The translations under genes and the position numbers were made by a program. The notes under the pieces are model-generated. The model did no database searches, had not been told where the DNA came from, and saw only the letters and a program-made list of their open reading frames with translations. A stretch of DNA of 64,000 nucleotides. Origin: Opitutaceae bacterium (GTDB lineage Bacteria > Verrucomicrobiota > Verrucomicrobiia > Opitutales > Opitutaceae). The stretch is from positions 124,001 through 188,000 of the forward strand of contig JADJTK010000011.1 in assembly GCA_016711225.1 (NCBI GenBank). Direction: 5' to 3'. Below, one piece after another: positions 56,443 through 64,000 of the stretch (within the stretch, counting starts at the first letter, position 1; each line of letters starts with the position of its first letter).

Positions 56443-58983
56443 ATGCCCTACCCCATCTGCATACCGGCGGCTGCTCACGCTTTCTCGCGTTTTCGATTCT
56501 TCCCCCGCCGTCTCCTTCTTCTTGGGGCAGCATCTTTTGTCGCTGCGTGGCTCGTCGCGATCGCGGCCGCCGCTCCGATCGCCGCCAACTCCGATGAGAC
56601 GCACGACCTCGATGATGGCTGGCGTTTCCATCGCGGCGATCTTGCCGGTGCCGAAGCGCCCGCTTTCGGCGACGCCGGCTGGCGTGCGATCGATCTGCCG
56701 CACGACTGGAGCGTGGAGGATTTGCCCGCGGGCGAAAGTGTTTCCGGCCCGCACGACCCCGCGACGCCGGAAGGTCCCTCTGCCGGTTATCTTCGCGGCG
56801 GCGTCGGTTGGTATCGACGCCAGTTACCGGACTCCGAACGCCCCGCGGGCAACGAACTCGAACTGATCGTCCACGCCGCGCAGCAGGAGTGTGACATCTG
56901 GGTCAACGGCACCCACGTGGCATTTCAGCCGCACGGCTATCTTCCGGCGCGTGTCGAGATCGGCCGTTTTCTGCGCCCGCGTCCGGCGGCCAACACGATC
57001 GCGATTCGCGTCTCCAATCCCGAGAGCAACACCCGCTGGTATTCCGGCTCCGGTCTTTATCGCGGCGTGAGCATCCGCGGACATGATGCACTCCACATTC
57101 CCATCTGGGGCGGCCGTATCGATCCACTCTGGATCGATGGCACCCGCGCCGGACTTCGCCTGCAAGTCGATGTGCGCAACGACAACGCCATCCCTGACGA
57201 CGCCGACCTCGCCGTCGAGTTGACTGCACCCGATGGCAAGGTGAGCCGCCACCCGCTCGGCCAGCTTCGCATCGCCCCGGGCACGAGCGAACGCGTGAAT
57301 GCGTCCATCACCCTCGACGCCGCGCAGCCGTGGTCGCCCGAATCGCCGCGGCTTTATCGCGCACGTTTCCTCGTGCAGCAGGACGGGCGGGTGGTGAACG
57401 AGTATCGCACGACATTCGGAGTGCGCACGGTCGCGGTGAGCGCCGAGCGCGGCCTGCTGCTCAATGGCACGACGGTGAAGCTGCGCGGCGCGTGCCTCCA
57501 CCACGACAACGGGCTGCTCGGCGCCCGCGCGTTTCCCGATGCGGAGCGGCGACGCGTGCGGTTGATGAAGGCCAATGGGTTCAACGCCATTCGCACGAGC
57601 CACAATCCCCCGTCGGAAGCGTTTCTCGCCGCGTGCGACGAAGAGGGCATTCTCGTCATCGACGAATTCGTCGACACCTGGCAGCTCCCGAAGAAGCCCA
57701 ACGGCTACCAGCGCTACTTCGACACACACGCCGAACGCGACCTCACCACGCTGATCGCGCGCGATTTCAATCACCCCTCCGTCATCATCTGGAGCATCGG
57801 CAACGAGATCGCGGAGCGCTTCAGCCCGTCCGGCGTCGAGATTGGCCGCCACCTCGCCGGGATCGTTCGCCGCGAGGACCCGCGCCGACCGGTGACCAAC
57901 GCCATCAATAGTATTTGGGAAGACCCGACGCTGGGCGGACGTTGGGAAGGCAACGACCCGGCCTTTGCCCTGCTTGACATCGGCGGCTACAACTACGCCT
58001 GGCGCCACTACGCCACCGACCACGCGCGCCTCCCGCAACGCGTGATGGCAGGCTTGGAATCCTACCCGCGCGAGGCCTGGGAAAACTGGAACACCGTGGA
58101 AACGCTGCCCTGCGTTATCGGCGATTTCGTCTGGACCGGCATGGACCACATCGGTGAGTCCGGCATCGGTCACACATACTACATCGAGGAGAACGCCGAT
58201 CCGCGCCACGCCGCCCCTCCCGATTGGGGTCCGATGCCGTGGCCTTACTGGCTGAACTGGTCGGGCGACATCGACCTGATCGGCGACAAGAAACCGCAGT
58301 CCCTTTATCGCGACGTCGTCTGGCGCCGCAGTCCGCTGGAAATTCTCGTGCACGAGCCGATCCCGTCCGGGAAGAAGGAGAAAGTCGGCGCCTGGGGCTG
58401 GCCGGCCGAGCTGCCGACGTGGAACTGGCCGGGGCAGGAACACCGCCCGCTGCAGGTATCCGTTTACTCCCGCGCCTCGCGCGTGCGGCTCGCGCTCGAC
58501 GGCCGCACCATCGGCGAACAGCCCATCGATCCCGCCAACGGCATCACGGCGCGGTTCACGGTTCCGTGGCAACCCGGAGTCCTGACCGCCACCGCGCTCG
58601 ACGGCGACAGAGTCGTCGCAGTGAAGGAACTGCGCACAACAGGCCCGGCGGCAAAACTTCGCGTCGCACCCGAAACGGAAAAAAACCGCGCTACCCGCGC
58701 CGCGCTCGTTTACTTCCCGATCGACGTGTTGGACGCATCCGGGGCGCTCGTGCCCGATGCGGCCGTGTCGCTCACGGTGACCGTCGAAGGCGAAGCCGAA
58801 TTATGCGCCCTCGGCTCCGCCGATCCGGAGGCCGTCGGCTCGCTCGCCGACGCACGCGCCACGACGTTCCGCGGACGTGCGCTCGCGATCCTGCGCTCCA
58901 CCGGCCGCGCGGGCACAGCGAAAGTGCAAGTGAGCGCCCCCGGCCTGCCCGCCGCGGTAGTGACTATCGCGTTCGCGCCCTGA
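56443..58983 (+). CDS. Secreted glycoside hydrolase family 2 (beta-galactosidase-like)
   Basis: ATG 56443 gives an N-terminal signal (FFPRRLLLLGAASFVAAWLV), then the sugar-binding jelly roll (DDGWRFHRGDLAGAEAP, RAIDLPHDWSVEDLPAGES, GGVGWYRRQL), Ig-like domain, and the TIM barrel (KLRGACLHHDNGLLGARAFP, NAIRTSHNPPSEAFLAACDE, GILVIDEFVD, acid/base Glu in IIWSIGNEIAERF, candidate nucleophile in GLESYPREAW). A DUF4982-like and Ig-like end follow. 846 residues. Substrate likely a galactoside or similar plant or algal glycan. It lies directly against the truncated DUF2779 gene. Confidence 0.92.
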   Translation: MPYPICIPAAAHAFSRFRFFPRRLLLLGAASFVAAWLVAIAAAAPIAANSDETHDLDDGWRFHRGDLAGAEAPAFGDAGWRAIDLPHDWSVEDLPAGESVSGPHDPATPEGPSAGYLRGGVGWYRRQLPDSERPAGNELELIVHAAQQECDIWVNGTHVAFQPHGYLPARVEIGRFLRPRPAANTIAIRVSNPESNTRWYSGSGLYRGVSIRGHDALHIPIWGGRIDPLWIDGTRAGLRLQVDVRNDNAIPDDADLAVELTAPDGKVSRHPLGQLRIAPGTSERVNASITLDAAQPWSPESPRLYRARFLVQQDGRVVNEYRTTFGVRTVAVSAERGLLLNGTTVKLRGACLHHDNGLLGARAFPDAERRRVRLMKANGFNAIRTSHNPPSEAFLAACDEEGILVIDEFVDTWQLPKKPNGYQRYFDTHAERDLTTLIARDFNHPSVIIWSIGNEIAERFSPSGVEIGRHLAGIVRREDPRRPVTNAINSIWEDPTLGGRWEGNDPAFALLDIGGYNYAWRHYATDHARLPQRVMAGLESYPREAWENWNTVETLPCVIGDFVWTGMDHIGESGIGHTYYIEENADPRHAAPPDWGPMPWPYWLNWSGDIDLIGDKKPQSLYRDVVWRRSPLEILVHEPIPSGKKEKVGAWGWPAELPTWNWPGQEHRPLQVSVYSRASRVRLALDGRTIGEQPIDPANGITARFTVPWQPGVLTATALDGDRVVAVKELRTTGPAAKLRVAPETEKNRATRAALVYFPIDVLDASGALVPDAAVSLTVTVEGEAELCALGSADPEAVGSLADARATTFRGRALAILRSTGRAGTAKVQVSAPGLPAAVVTIAFAP

Positions 58984-59711
58984 GTTCTTCGTATTCCGGC
59001 CTCTCCGGAATCCGGCGGCACCTTATCGCGATTACAGTACGTACAATAGCAACACGCGAACGGCACGGTGCATTGACTGCCAGTCGAAATCGCGGGTTCG
59101 GCCGGCAAGGAGACCACTTGTTGGGCCGCGGTAATCCATCCCTGGACTTCTTCGTTGCGGGAAAACGCCTCGGTTCTGAGATCGGTCTCCAACAGCAGCC
59201 CCCGATAATCCCCGTCCCCCGGATAGGTCCATGAACTATCGATGCAGGCAACCGATACCGAGATCAGGTCAACCCCAGCGCTTCGCGGGATAAAGGTCTG
59301 AACGGCAATGTCGTCCCGATGGTAGTCCTTGACCGAGGTCGATGATTTGACCTCCACCATCCGCCAACTACTGGCGCCGGGCGCTGGATCGGGCAGCAAC
59401 ACATCTGCGAACGCGAGAGCCCCATGCGCCGTGAAGCCGGCTTCGAACACCGGTTGGCGGGACGAGGCGAGCAGTTCGCTCGTGCGATCGAACGCTCCCC
59501 GGTAGCCCATGGTCTCCACGCTGATTTCGCTCCCCTGCCCCGCCGGATCATAAATGCGTTTAGCGATGTCGCCCACCTGATAGCCCACCTGAAAGCCCGC
59601 GCAGGTAGCGGAAGAGTCCTCCCTCAATTCCGAGTGATGAACCTCCAGCCATAACCGTTTAGGGCACTGGCGGAAGGCGATCAGTTTGGATTTCGAGAGA
59701 GGTTTGGGCAC
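58984..59711 (-). pseudogene. Truncated DUF2779 (PD-(D/E)XK-like) gene
   Basis: From GTG 59711 the protein reads MPKPLSKSKLIAFRQCPKRL WLE, ARKRIYDPAGQG-like middle, MVEVKSSTSVKDYHRDDIAV (nuclease-like E-K motif) and CTVPFACCYCTYCNRDK. At about 59000 the frame passes into the antisense of the GH2 gene, so the C-terminal half of the roughly 450-residue family is lost. Upstream GTG 59783 is another possible start. It follows rtcB on the same strand. Confidence 0.65.
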
Positions 59712-59783
59712 TGGGGCGATTGGAACGGTCGTGAGGAGGGAAAGCGCGGCGCAAATGCGCAATGCGTTCGGGGATGACCCCAC

Positions 59784-61325
59784 TCAGCTCAGCGCCTCCT
59801 CAACAAGGCTCTCCCCTTCCCTGCGGTCGGCCTTGTGGGCGGCCTTCTTCTCGCGGCGGTTGCGGACCCAAAACGGCTCGTCCTGTTCACCGGCCATGAT
59901 GCAGCCACGGGGCTGAATCTCGCCGACGAGCTTCGCCAAGCCGAACTTCTCGATCTGGGCCTTCACCTTCGTCGCATCCTTGTAGCCGATCGGCGACTCG
60001 GAGAGGTCCGGCGCACCGCTGAACCAGCGGATGTCCAAGCCCGGCGTCTCGCGGGTGAGGACATCACGGACCTTCTGCGGGTCGATGTTGCCGTCCTCGT
60101 CCTTGAACGGAGCGAGCGTGGCGGTACGGGACTGGTTGCGTCCGGCTCCGTGCGGAGCGAAGGACAGGAACTGGTCGTTGTCCGAACCGAGCACGAGGAG
60201 GATTTCGCGGGCCATGTTCAGCGGCACGATACCGAGCAACGGACGGCCTTCGGCGTCGCGCCAGGCCGGCGTCGCACCCTTGCCATGCAAGAAGCGATCA
60301 CCGCGACGCCACACGAAGTTGTGCTCGTTACCCAGCTGCACCAGGGCGCGCTGGCCGATGCGACGCAGGAAGGCAGCGTGGATCTGCGCGTGGTTCTCAC
60401 GCGTCCAACGTCCGACATACTGCAGCGCATCCCAGTACGACTTACCCTCGGGCGAATCGTACGGAAGCCAGACCGCGGCATCCGGAATGTCCTTTGCGTT
60501 CTCGTCGCACCAGCGCCGGGCGGCAACTTGGCCACGCTTGTAGAGGTCCGCGCCAAGACCACGCGAACCGTGATGGGTCACGAGGACATTGAAGCGGCCT
60601 TCACGGCGGACGATCCAGTCGGACAGCTCGGTGAAGCCGGCCGACTCCAGCGCGGCGCGCTGCGTCTCCGTGAATTGGATGCAGCCGGCGTAGGCGAAGT
60701 GATTTCCGTCGCCCTGCGTTCCCATGAAGTCGCGGGCGCGGCTGCGCAGGTCGCGCAGGAACGGATTGTCCCAGACCGGTTCATCGAGGACCGGCGACGC
60801 CCATTGGTCGCCGCGAGGACGGCCGCCCGGACCGAAATGCGTCGTCTTCTGCAATTGATCCATCAGCTCCTGAACCGGATGATTCTCCGGGAAGAAGGTG
60901 GCGAACATCGAGCAGCAGATGTCGGCCGAGTGCGCGCCCGGGATGATGGCGTTCTCGACTTCGATGGCGCCGCCAACCGGGATCGTGGCGCGGCCACCAC
61001 CCGACGGGCAGGCATCCGGCATGATCGCCCCGCGGCGAATCACCGGGACATGCAGCAGCTCATGCATCTTGGCGCGAGCGGCGGCGATGTTCTTGATCTC
61101 CTCGGGAGTTTCACAATCAACCGCCTCGGCCAGCGGCGCCGGCTCGTGGCGCAGCAGGATCACCGGGAGCTGCTTCGGGAATTCGACCTCGAGTTGCGCG
61201 AGTACCTGGTCGCGCGGCAAACCGGACGACTCAAGATCGCGGGCACGGCGCAGCGTCGGGCCCAAACGGCGGCCTTCGTGCCAGCCGGCCGTGATCAGGT
61301 CACGGGCTTTGATTTCCATGTTCAT
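59784..61325 (-). CDS. rtcB: RtcB RNA-splicing ligase
   Basis: The 513-residue protein has the metal-binding motifs of RtcB: PVGGAIEVENAIIPGAHSAD ICCSMFAT, GTQGDGNHFAYAGCIQF, VTHHGSRGLGADLYKRGQ, and the guanylylated His in PHGAGRNQSRT. It joins 2',3'-cyclic-phosphate or 3'-phosphate RNA to 5'-OH RNA using GTP and Mn. ATG 61325 is used; ATG 61319 also fits. It belongs to a minus-strand series starting with the sigma factor. No archease, RtcA, RtcR or PrfH gene is seen in the window. Confidence 0.95.
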   Translation of the reverse strand: MNMEIKARDLITAGWHEGRRLGPTLRRARDLESSGLPRDQVLAQLEVEFPKQLPVILLRHEPAPLAEAVDCETPEEIKNIAAARAKMHELLHVPVIRRGAIMPDACPSGGGRATIPVGGAIEVENAIIPGAHSADICCSMFATFFPENHPVQELMDQLQKTTHFGPGGRPRGDQWASPVLDEPVWDNPFLRDLRSRARDFMGTQGDGNHFAYAGCIQFTETQRAALESAGFTELSDWIVRREGRFNVLVTHHGSRGLGADLYKRGQVAARRWCDENAKDIPDAAVWLPYDSPEGKSYWDALQYVGRWTRENHAQIHAAFLRRIGQRALVQLGNEHNFVWRRGDRFLHGKGATPAWRDAEGRPLLGIVPLNMAREILLVLGSDNDQFLSFAPHGAGRNQSRTATLAPFKDEDGNIDPQKVRDVLTRETPGLDIRWFSGAPDLSESPIGYKDATKVKAQIEKFGLAKLVGEIQPRGCIMAGEQDEPFWVRNRREKKAAHKADRREGESLVEEALS

Positions 61326-61401
61326 AATAAAAGGAGAGACAGGCGGGGGTTTGAATGTGTTGGGGAGCCATGGCGGCCGACCTCAATAGCGAATTTCTGC
61401 G

Positions 61402-61986
61402 CTAGACCGCGGAGAGTGGAGCCGACGTGTTGTGTGCCGGAGCAACGCAGCGCCAAACATACGCTCCGGTATGAAATCCTCGTCCATGCGGATCAGCCCA
61501 GGTTCGATGCTGCGCTACAACGCCGTGCCCACTCCAACGAAGCTTGCGTTCGAGATCACGAAGATCCTTCTCAAGCGCATTGGGAGTTGAATCGTACGCA
61601 ACAAGTACTGCAATTTCCGCGACATTCTGGCTCGAGCTGTTCCAAAGGTCCGACACGCGTCGTGAAATCCCGCTTTCGCTCCAGCGAACTTCGTGGCCTG
61701 CGTGTCGATCCAGCATGTAACGATTGCCGAACTTTCGCACCTTCACTTTTGAAGCCGTCTCAAGCCAGATGCGCGAGATTCCCTCGCTCGTAGAGAACCG
61801 GACATGAGCACCGCGATATCCGGATTCTACGCGAAACCCCAGAGCCTTCAGTTCCGGAACGATCACCTTGGTAAATATGTCCTCCCGATGGGTTGAGTAG
61901 AGTCCACCTGCCGCAAGAAGGCAGTCAAGGTGCTCGATACGTTCGAGGACCCGCGCGGGAAATTCCTCTGGAAGTCGTGGTTTCAT
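61402..61986 (-). CDS. Hypothetical protein (194 residues)
   Basis: The product has ERIEHLDCLLAAGGLYSTHR, IVPELKALGFRVESGYRGAH VRF, IWLETASKVKVRKFGNRYML and EIAVLVAYDSTPNALEKDLR. I recognise no family, though the strand-helix order and the E/K pairs loosely recall a restriction-endonuclease-like fold. Its base composition is less GC-rich than its neighbours, suggesting transfer. 76 bases upstream of rtcB on the same strand. Confidence 0.65.
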   Translation of the reverse strand: MKPRLPEEFPARVLERIEHLDCLLAAGGLYSTHREDIFTKVIVPELKALGFRVESGYRGAHVRFSTSEGISRIWLETASKVKVRKFGNRYMLDRHAGHEVRWSESGISRRVSDLWNSSSQNVAEIAVLVAYDSTPNALEKDLRDLERKLRWSGHGVVAQHRTWADPHGRGFHTGAYVWRCVAPAHNTSAPLSAV

Positions 61987-62094
61987 TGGCGGGGACAGGA
62001 TTTCGATTGCTCGTCAGATTTGAGCTCGTGGACAGGATATCAGATTCTCCGACGATTGAGTATCGCTCTTCGAGCATCATCCATGACTTCGAAG

Positions 62095-62757
62095 TCAGGT
62101 ATGAGCGTCCTCCATCTGCGCATCGTTGTCGGCGCCGCTCCGGAGTTCGGGTCGGGGCGTATCGAAACGCCGCGACCATTGGCGGTGCCCCCGCAGATGG
62201 TCATGCAGCGCCCAGCCGTGATGGGTTTCCATGAAAGCCGAAATCTCAGCGATCCGGCTGCGCACTTCAGGAAGATCGACCTGCTGATGGGTGACCATGA
62301 ACGGTCGAACCTCTTCCTCGAGCCACCAGGTGCGCACCAATCGGAACCCAAGAATGTAGCGACGCATGAACTCGGGGCGCCACGCCTCTTCCTCCAGTTT
62401 CCAGTGACCATAGGCAAACAAGCGCTGGTGGCTGTCCGGCCAGCCGAGCTGGAGCCACTTGGCCACCGGGATGACTCTCGGGCGCAGGAGAAGAGGTTGA
62501 CCGCAACGAGCTTTGAACTCCCGGTTGCGGCAATACAGCCGCCGATTCACGACCTCGAGTACCGCAGGGAAGACGCGGAAGTCCGGGCGACGGCGGATGT
62601 CATCCCTCAATACGTAGGTCTTCTCCCACCCTCGTTGAAACGCGTGCTCCAACGGGACAACCGGCGCGTGCCAGCGAGCGTGCATGAGGCGTCGGTGCTC
62701 ACGCGCCCGTTGGCGGAGCCGTTTCTCAAATGCGGTGTGTTTGTCGAGATAGCGCAT
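62095..62757 (-). CDS. Hypothetical Arg/Trp-rich protein (220 residues)
   Basis: ATG 62757 gives MRYLDKHTAFEKRLRQRARE, then RWHAPVVPLEHAFQRGWEKT, FRVFPAVLEVVNRRLYCRNR, AKWLQLGWPDSHQRLFAYGH and RTWWLEEEVRPFMVTHQQVD. It is basic and rich in aromatic residues, which would suit nucleic-acid contact, but I know no family. It starts 13 bases after the sigma factor stop, so both are probably co-transcribed. Confidence 0.65.
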   Translation of the reverse strand: MRYLDKHTAFEKRLRQRAREHRRLMHARWHAPVVPLEHAFQRGWEKTYVLRDDIRRRPDFRVFPAVLEVVNRRLYCRNREFKARCGQPLLLRPRVIPVAKWLQLGWPDSHQRLFAYGHWKLEEEAWRPEFMRRYILGFRLVRTWWLEEEVRPFMVTHQQVDLPEVRSRIAEISAFMETHHGWALHDHLRGHRQWSRRFDTPRPELRSGADNDAQMEDAHT

Positions 62758-62770
62758 GGCGCGGAACGGT

Positions 62771-63469
62771 TCAGTCGCGGCGTTGCACCAGCGTCTGCCA
62801 GAGCGAGAGCACCAGCAGATCGCTGCGCAGCTTCTTCTCCCCTGCTTCGCGCACCTGGCGGGCACGCTCGCGCGAGACCCCGAGCTCGGCGGCAATGTCG
62901 TCGAGCGTGGCGTCCTCAAGGTAATAGCGGCGCAGGGCCAGCGCTTGGTTGGCCGGCAGACGATCGAGCGCGACACGCAGGCAGGCGTGAACGTCGGCCA
63001 CCTCAACAGACTCGGCGGGAGAAGCCGCCTCGCTGTCAGGGATGCAGTCCCACTCGATCTCGTCGGTGGTTTGCGCCGCCGCCAGACGCACCGCCGCGAC
63101 GTCCGCCGTCGGGATTTGCGTCGCAACGGCGACCTCATGATCCGTCGGCACACGACCGAGACGGGCCTCCAGCGCCAGAAGTGTTCGGGCGACGACGACA
63201 GCCAGCGAGCGGTGACGACGAGAAAGCGGATCGATGCGGCGGAGCTCGTCGAGCATCGCCCCGCGGACGCGCACAAAGCAGTAGGCGCGCACCTCATCGG
63301 GCGTGCCCGTGCATTGGCCGATCGTGACCACCAGCGCCAGCTTGCCGACGGACTCGAGATCATCGAGGGCGACGGTGGCGGGCAGGCGGCGGGAGATCGT
63401 CGCCAGCGCGATGTCCACGATATCGAGGAAATCGGCCAGCTCGTCGGTCTGTGACAGTACGCAAGTCAT
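62771..63469 (-). CDS. Sigma-70-family RNA polymerase sigma factor (FliA/SigB-like)
   Basis: The 232-residue protein has region 2 (DDLESVGKLALVVTIG, RVRGAMLDELRRIDPLSRRH), region 3 (TLLALEARLGRVPTDHEVAV) and region 4 (RLPANQALALRRYYLEDATL, DDIAAELGVSRERARQVREA). It is a short alternative factor, not RpoD. It may drive the genes after it or be part of a stress regulon. No anti-sigma gene is adjacent. Confidence 0.88.
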   Translation of the reverse strand: MTCVLSQTDELADFLDIVDIALATISRRLPATVALDDLESVGKLALVVTIGQCTGTPDEVRAYCFVRVRGAMLDELRRIDPLSRRHRSLAVVVARTLLALEARLGRVPTDHEVAVATQIPTADVAAVRLAAAQTTDEIEWDCIPDSEAASPAESVEVADVHACLRVALDRLPANQALALRRYYLEDATLDDIAAELGVSRERARQVREAGEKKLRSDLLVLSLWQTLVQRRD

Positions 63470-63546
63470 GGGAAGTCGACCACCGCGGCAGATTCTGAGA
63501 ATTGGCTGGAACGAATGCCCGGCGCCTTCCTCACGCCGGGCGGTCG

Positions 63547-64000
63547 TTAGCGCGTGAGGAAGTGTCGCCAGTCAGGGTGCTTGGCCTCGCGAATGGTCGC
63601 GGAGACCGGGAGCGGTGCAGGAGCCTTGGGCCGGCGGAGGAGCCGCAGGCCCGCCTCATGCGGGAGTCGGTTGGCTTTGAGGGAGTTGATCTCCTTCTTG
63701 GCCCACACGAGGTTGTCGAAGCTGTCGCGGCCACCACGGTCACGGGGAATGACGTGATCGAGGTTGCCGCCGCTGCGGCCGACGAATTCGCCGGTGTACT
63801 GGCAGACGCCGCCGTCGCGGGAAAAGACGGCATCGCGACTCAAGCGCGGAGCACAGACCGGCATGCGATCGTACTGCGTGGATACGATGACCGTGGGCAC
63901 ACGGATCGCGAGGCGAGCCGTGTGGACCGTGAAATCGAAGTCGCGGATCGGGAGTCGGACCCACTCTTCCCAGGCAACCGGGTTGAGGTAGACCGGCTCG
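63547..64000 (-). CDS. HNH endonuclease, 5' end outside window
   Basis: The frame is open to the edge: PVYLNPVAWEEWVRLPIRDF, DAVFSRDGGVCQYTGEFVGR, NLDHVIPRDRGGRDSFDNLV and SLKANRLPHEAGLRLLRRPK. This is the HNH pattern (DHVIPRDRGG, N-L). Many bacterial members lack the second Cys pair; here only CQYTG is seen, so the zinc knuckle is incomplete. The role is unknown; it is the first visible gene of the minus-strand series. Confidence 0.88.
   Translation of the reverse strand, partial: EPVYLNPVAWEEWVRLPIRDFDFTVHTARLAIRVPTVIVSTQYDRMPVCAPRLSRDAVFSRDGGVCQYTGEFVGRSGGNLDHVIPRDRGGRDSFDNLVWAKKEINSLKANRLPHEAGLRLLRRPKAPAPLPVSATIREAKHPDWRHFLTR

Noticed and set aside
56824..58572. 582-residue minus-strand frame
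   Set aside because: Antisense of the GH2 gene, no recognisable domains.

Overview
The window is GC-rich, densely coded bacterial DNA. A pyruvate phosphate dikinase, a solo ADOP-type FtsX permease, beta-propeller sensor kinases, GH9 and GH2 glycosidases, a long beta-helix carbohydrate protein and DUF2249 proteins together suggest a polysaccharide-degrading Verrucomicrobiota member, most like Opitutaceae. This placement is inferred from gene content only. I recognised no rRNA, tRNA or CRISPR array by eye.

Layout. 1-9.2 kb: partial argC, three secreted DUF1579/SnoaL-like proteins, an MBL-fold hydrolase, a response regulator-PP2C phosphatase, scpA and a small coupled gene. 9.3-14.2 kb: vapBC and a very large hybrid sensor kinase with five tandem PAS-like units, interrupted by an apparent frameshift. 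14.3-21.9 kb: a cold-shock-like RRM protein with a long AT-richer leader, a lipase-like hydrolase, a 900-residue beta-helix protein, menF and a phosphodiester glycosidase-like protein. 22.4-29.4 kb: a LytS/LytTR pair, a YkgJ-like cysteine protein, ndk, a TIGR01777 epimerase with a photolyase, and rpoN. 29.9-32.3 kb: a tight DUF2249 / NnrS-like membrane protein / DUF59 / DUF2249 operon, probably tied to NO or Fe-S chemistry. 32.7-44.7 kb: a haem-c chemoreceptor, a SUMF-like membrane protein, tatC, sufU, ppdK, a lone cyclic-nucleotide domain protein and a GH9 cellulase. 44.8-51.3 kb: a GH2 remnant, the ADOP permease and a beta-propeller sensor kinase, again with an apparent frameshift.

51.6-59.7 kb looks like decaying accessory DNA: arsC beside a fragment of the ACR3 arsenite pump, a broken tyrosine recombinase, an intact-looking TacAT-type toxin pair, a small DNA-binding-like remnant, and a hipBA locus whose antitoxin has an in-frame stop and whose toxin lacks a standard start. 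A GH2 beta-galactosidase follows and abuts a truncated DUF2779 gene. The last 5 kb (59.8-64.0, all minus strand) hold HNH nuclease, sigma-70-family factor, two unknown proteins and an RtcB RNA ligase in one direction, a candidate stress or RNA-repair module.

Intergenic spaces hold several dispersed repeat families: a tagcgagcatcc/pyrimidine-rich element (one piece of which occurs inside scpA), GACCGCGTTG-type palindromes, TGTCGCGnnCGCGACA palindromes, and a cassette present on both sides of the cyclic-nucleotide-domain gene. Several genes overlap by 4 bp (ATGA/GTGA), indicating translational coupling.
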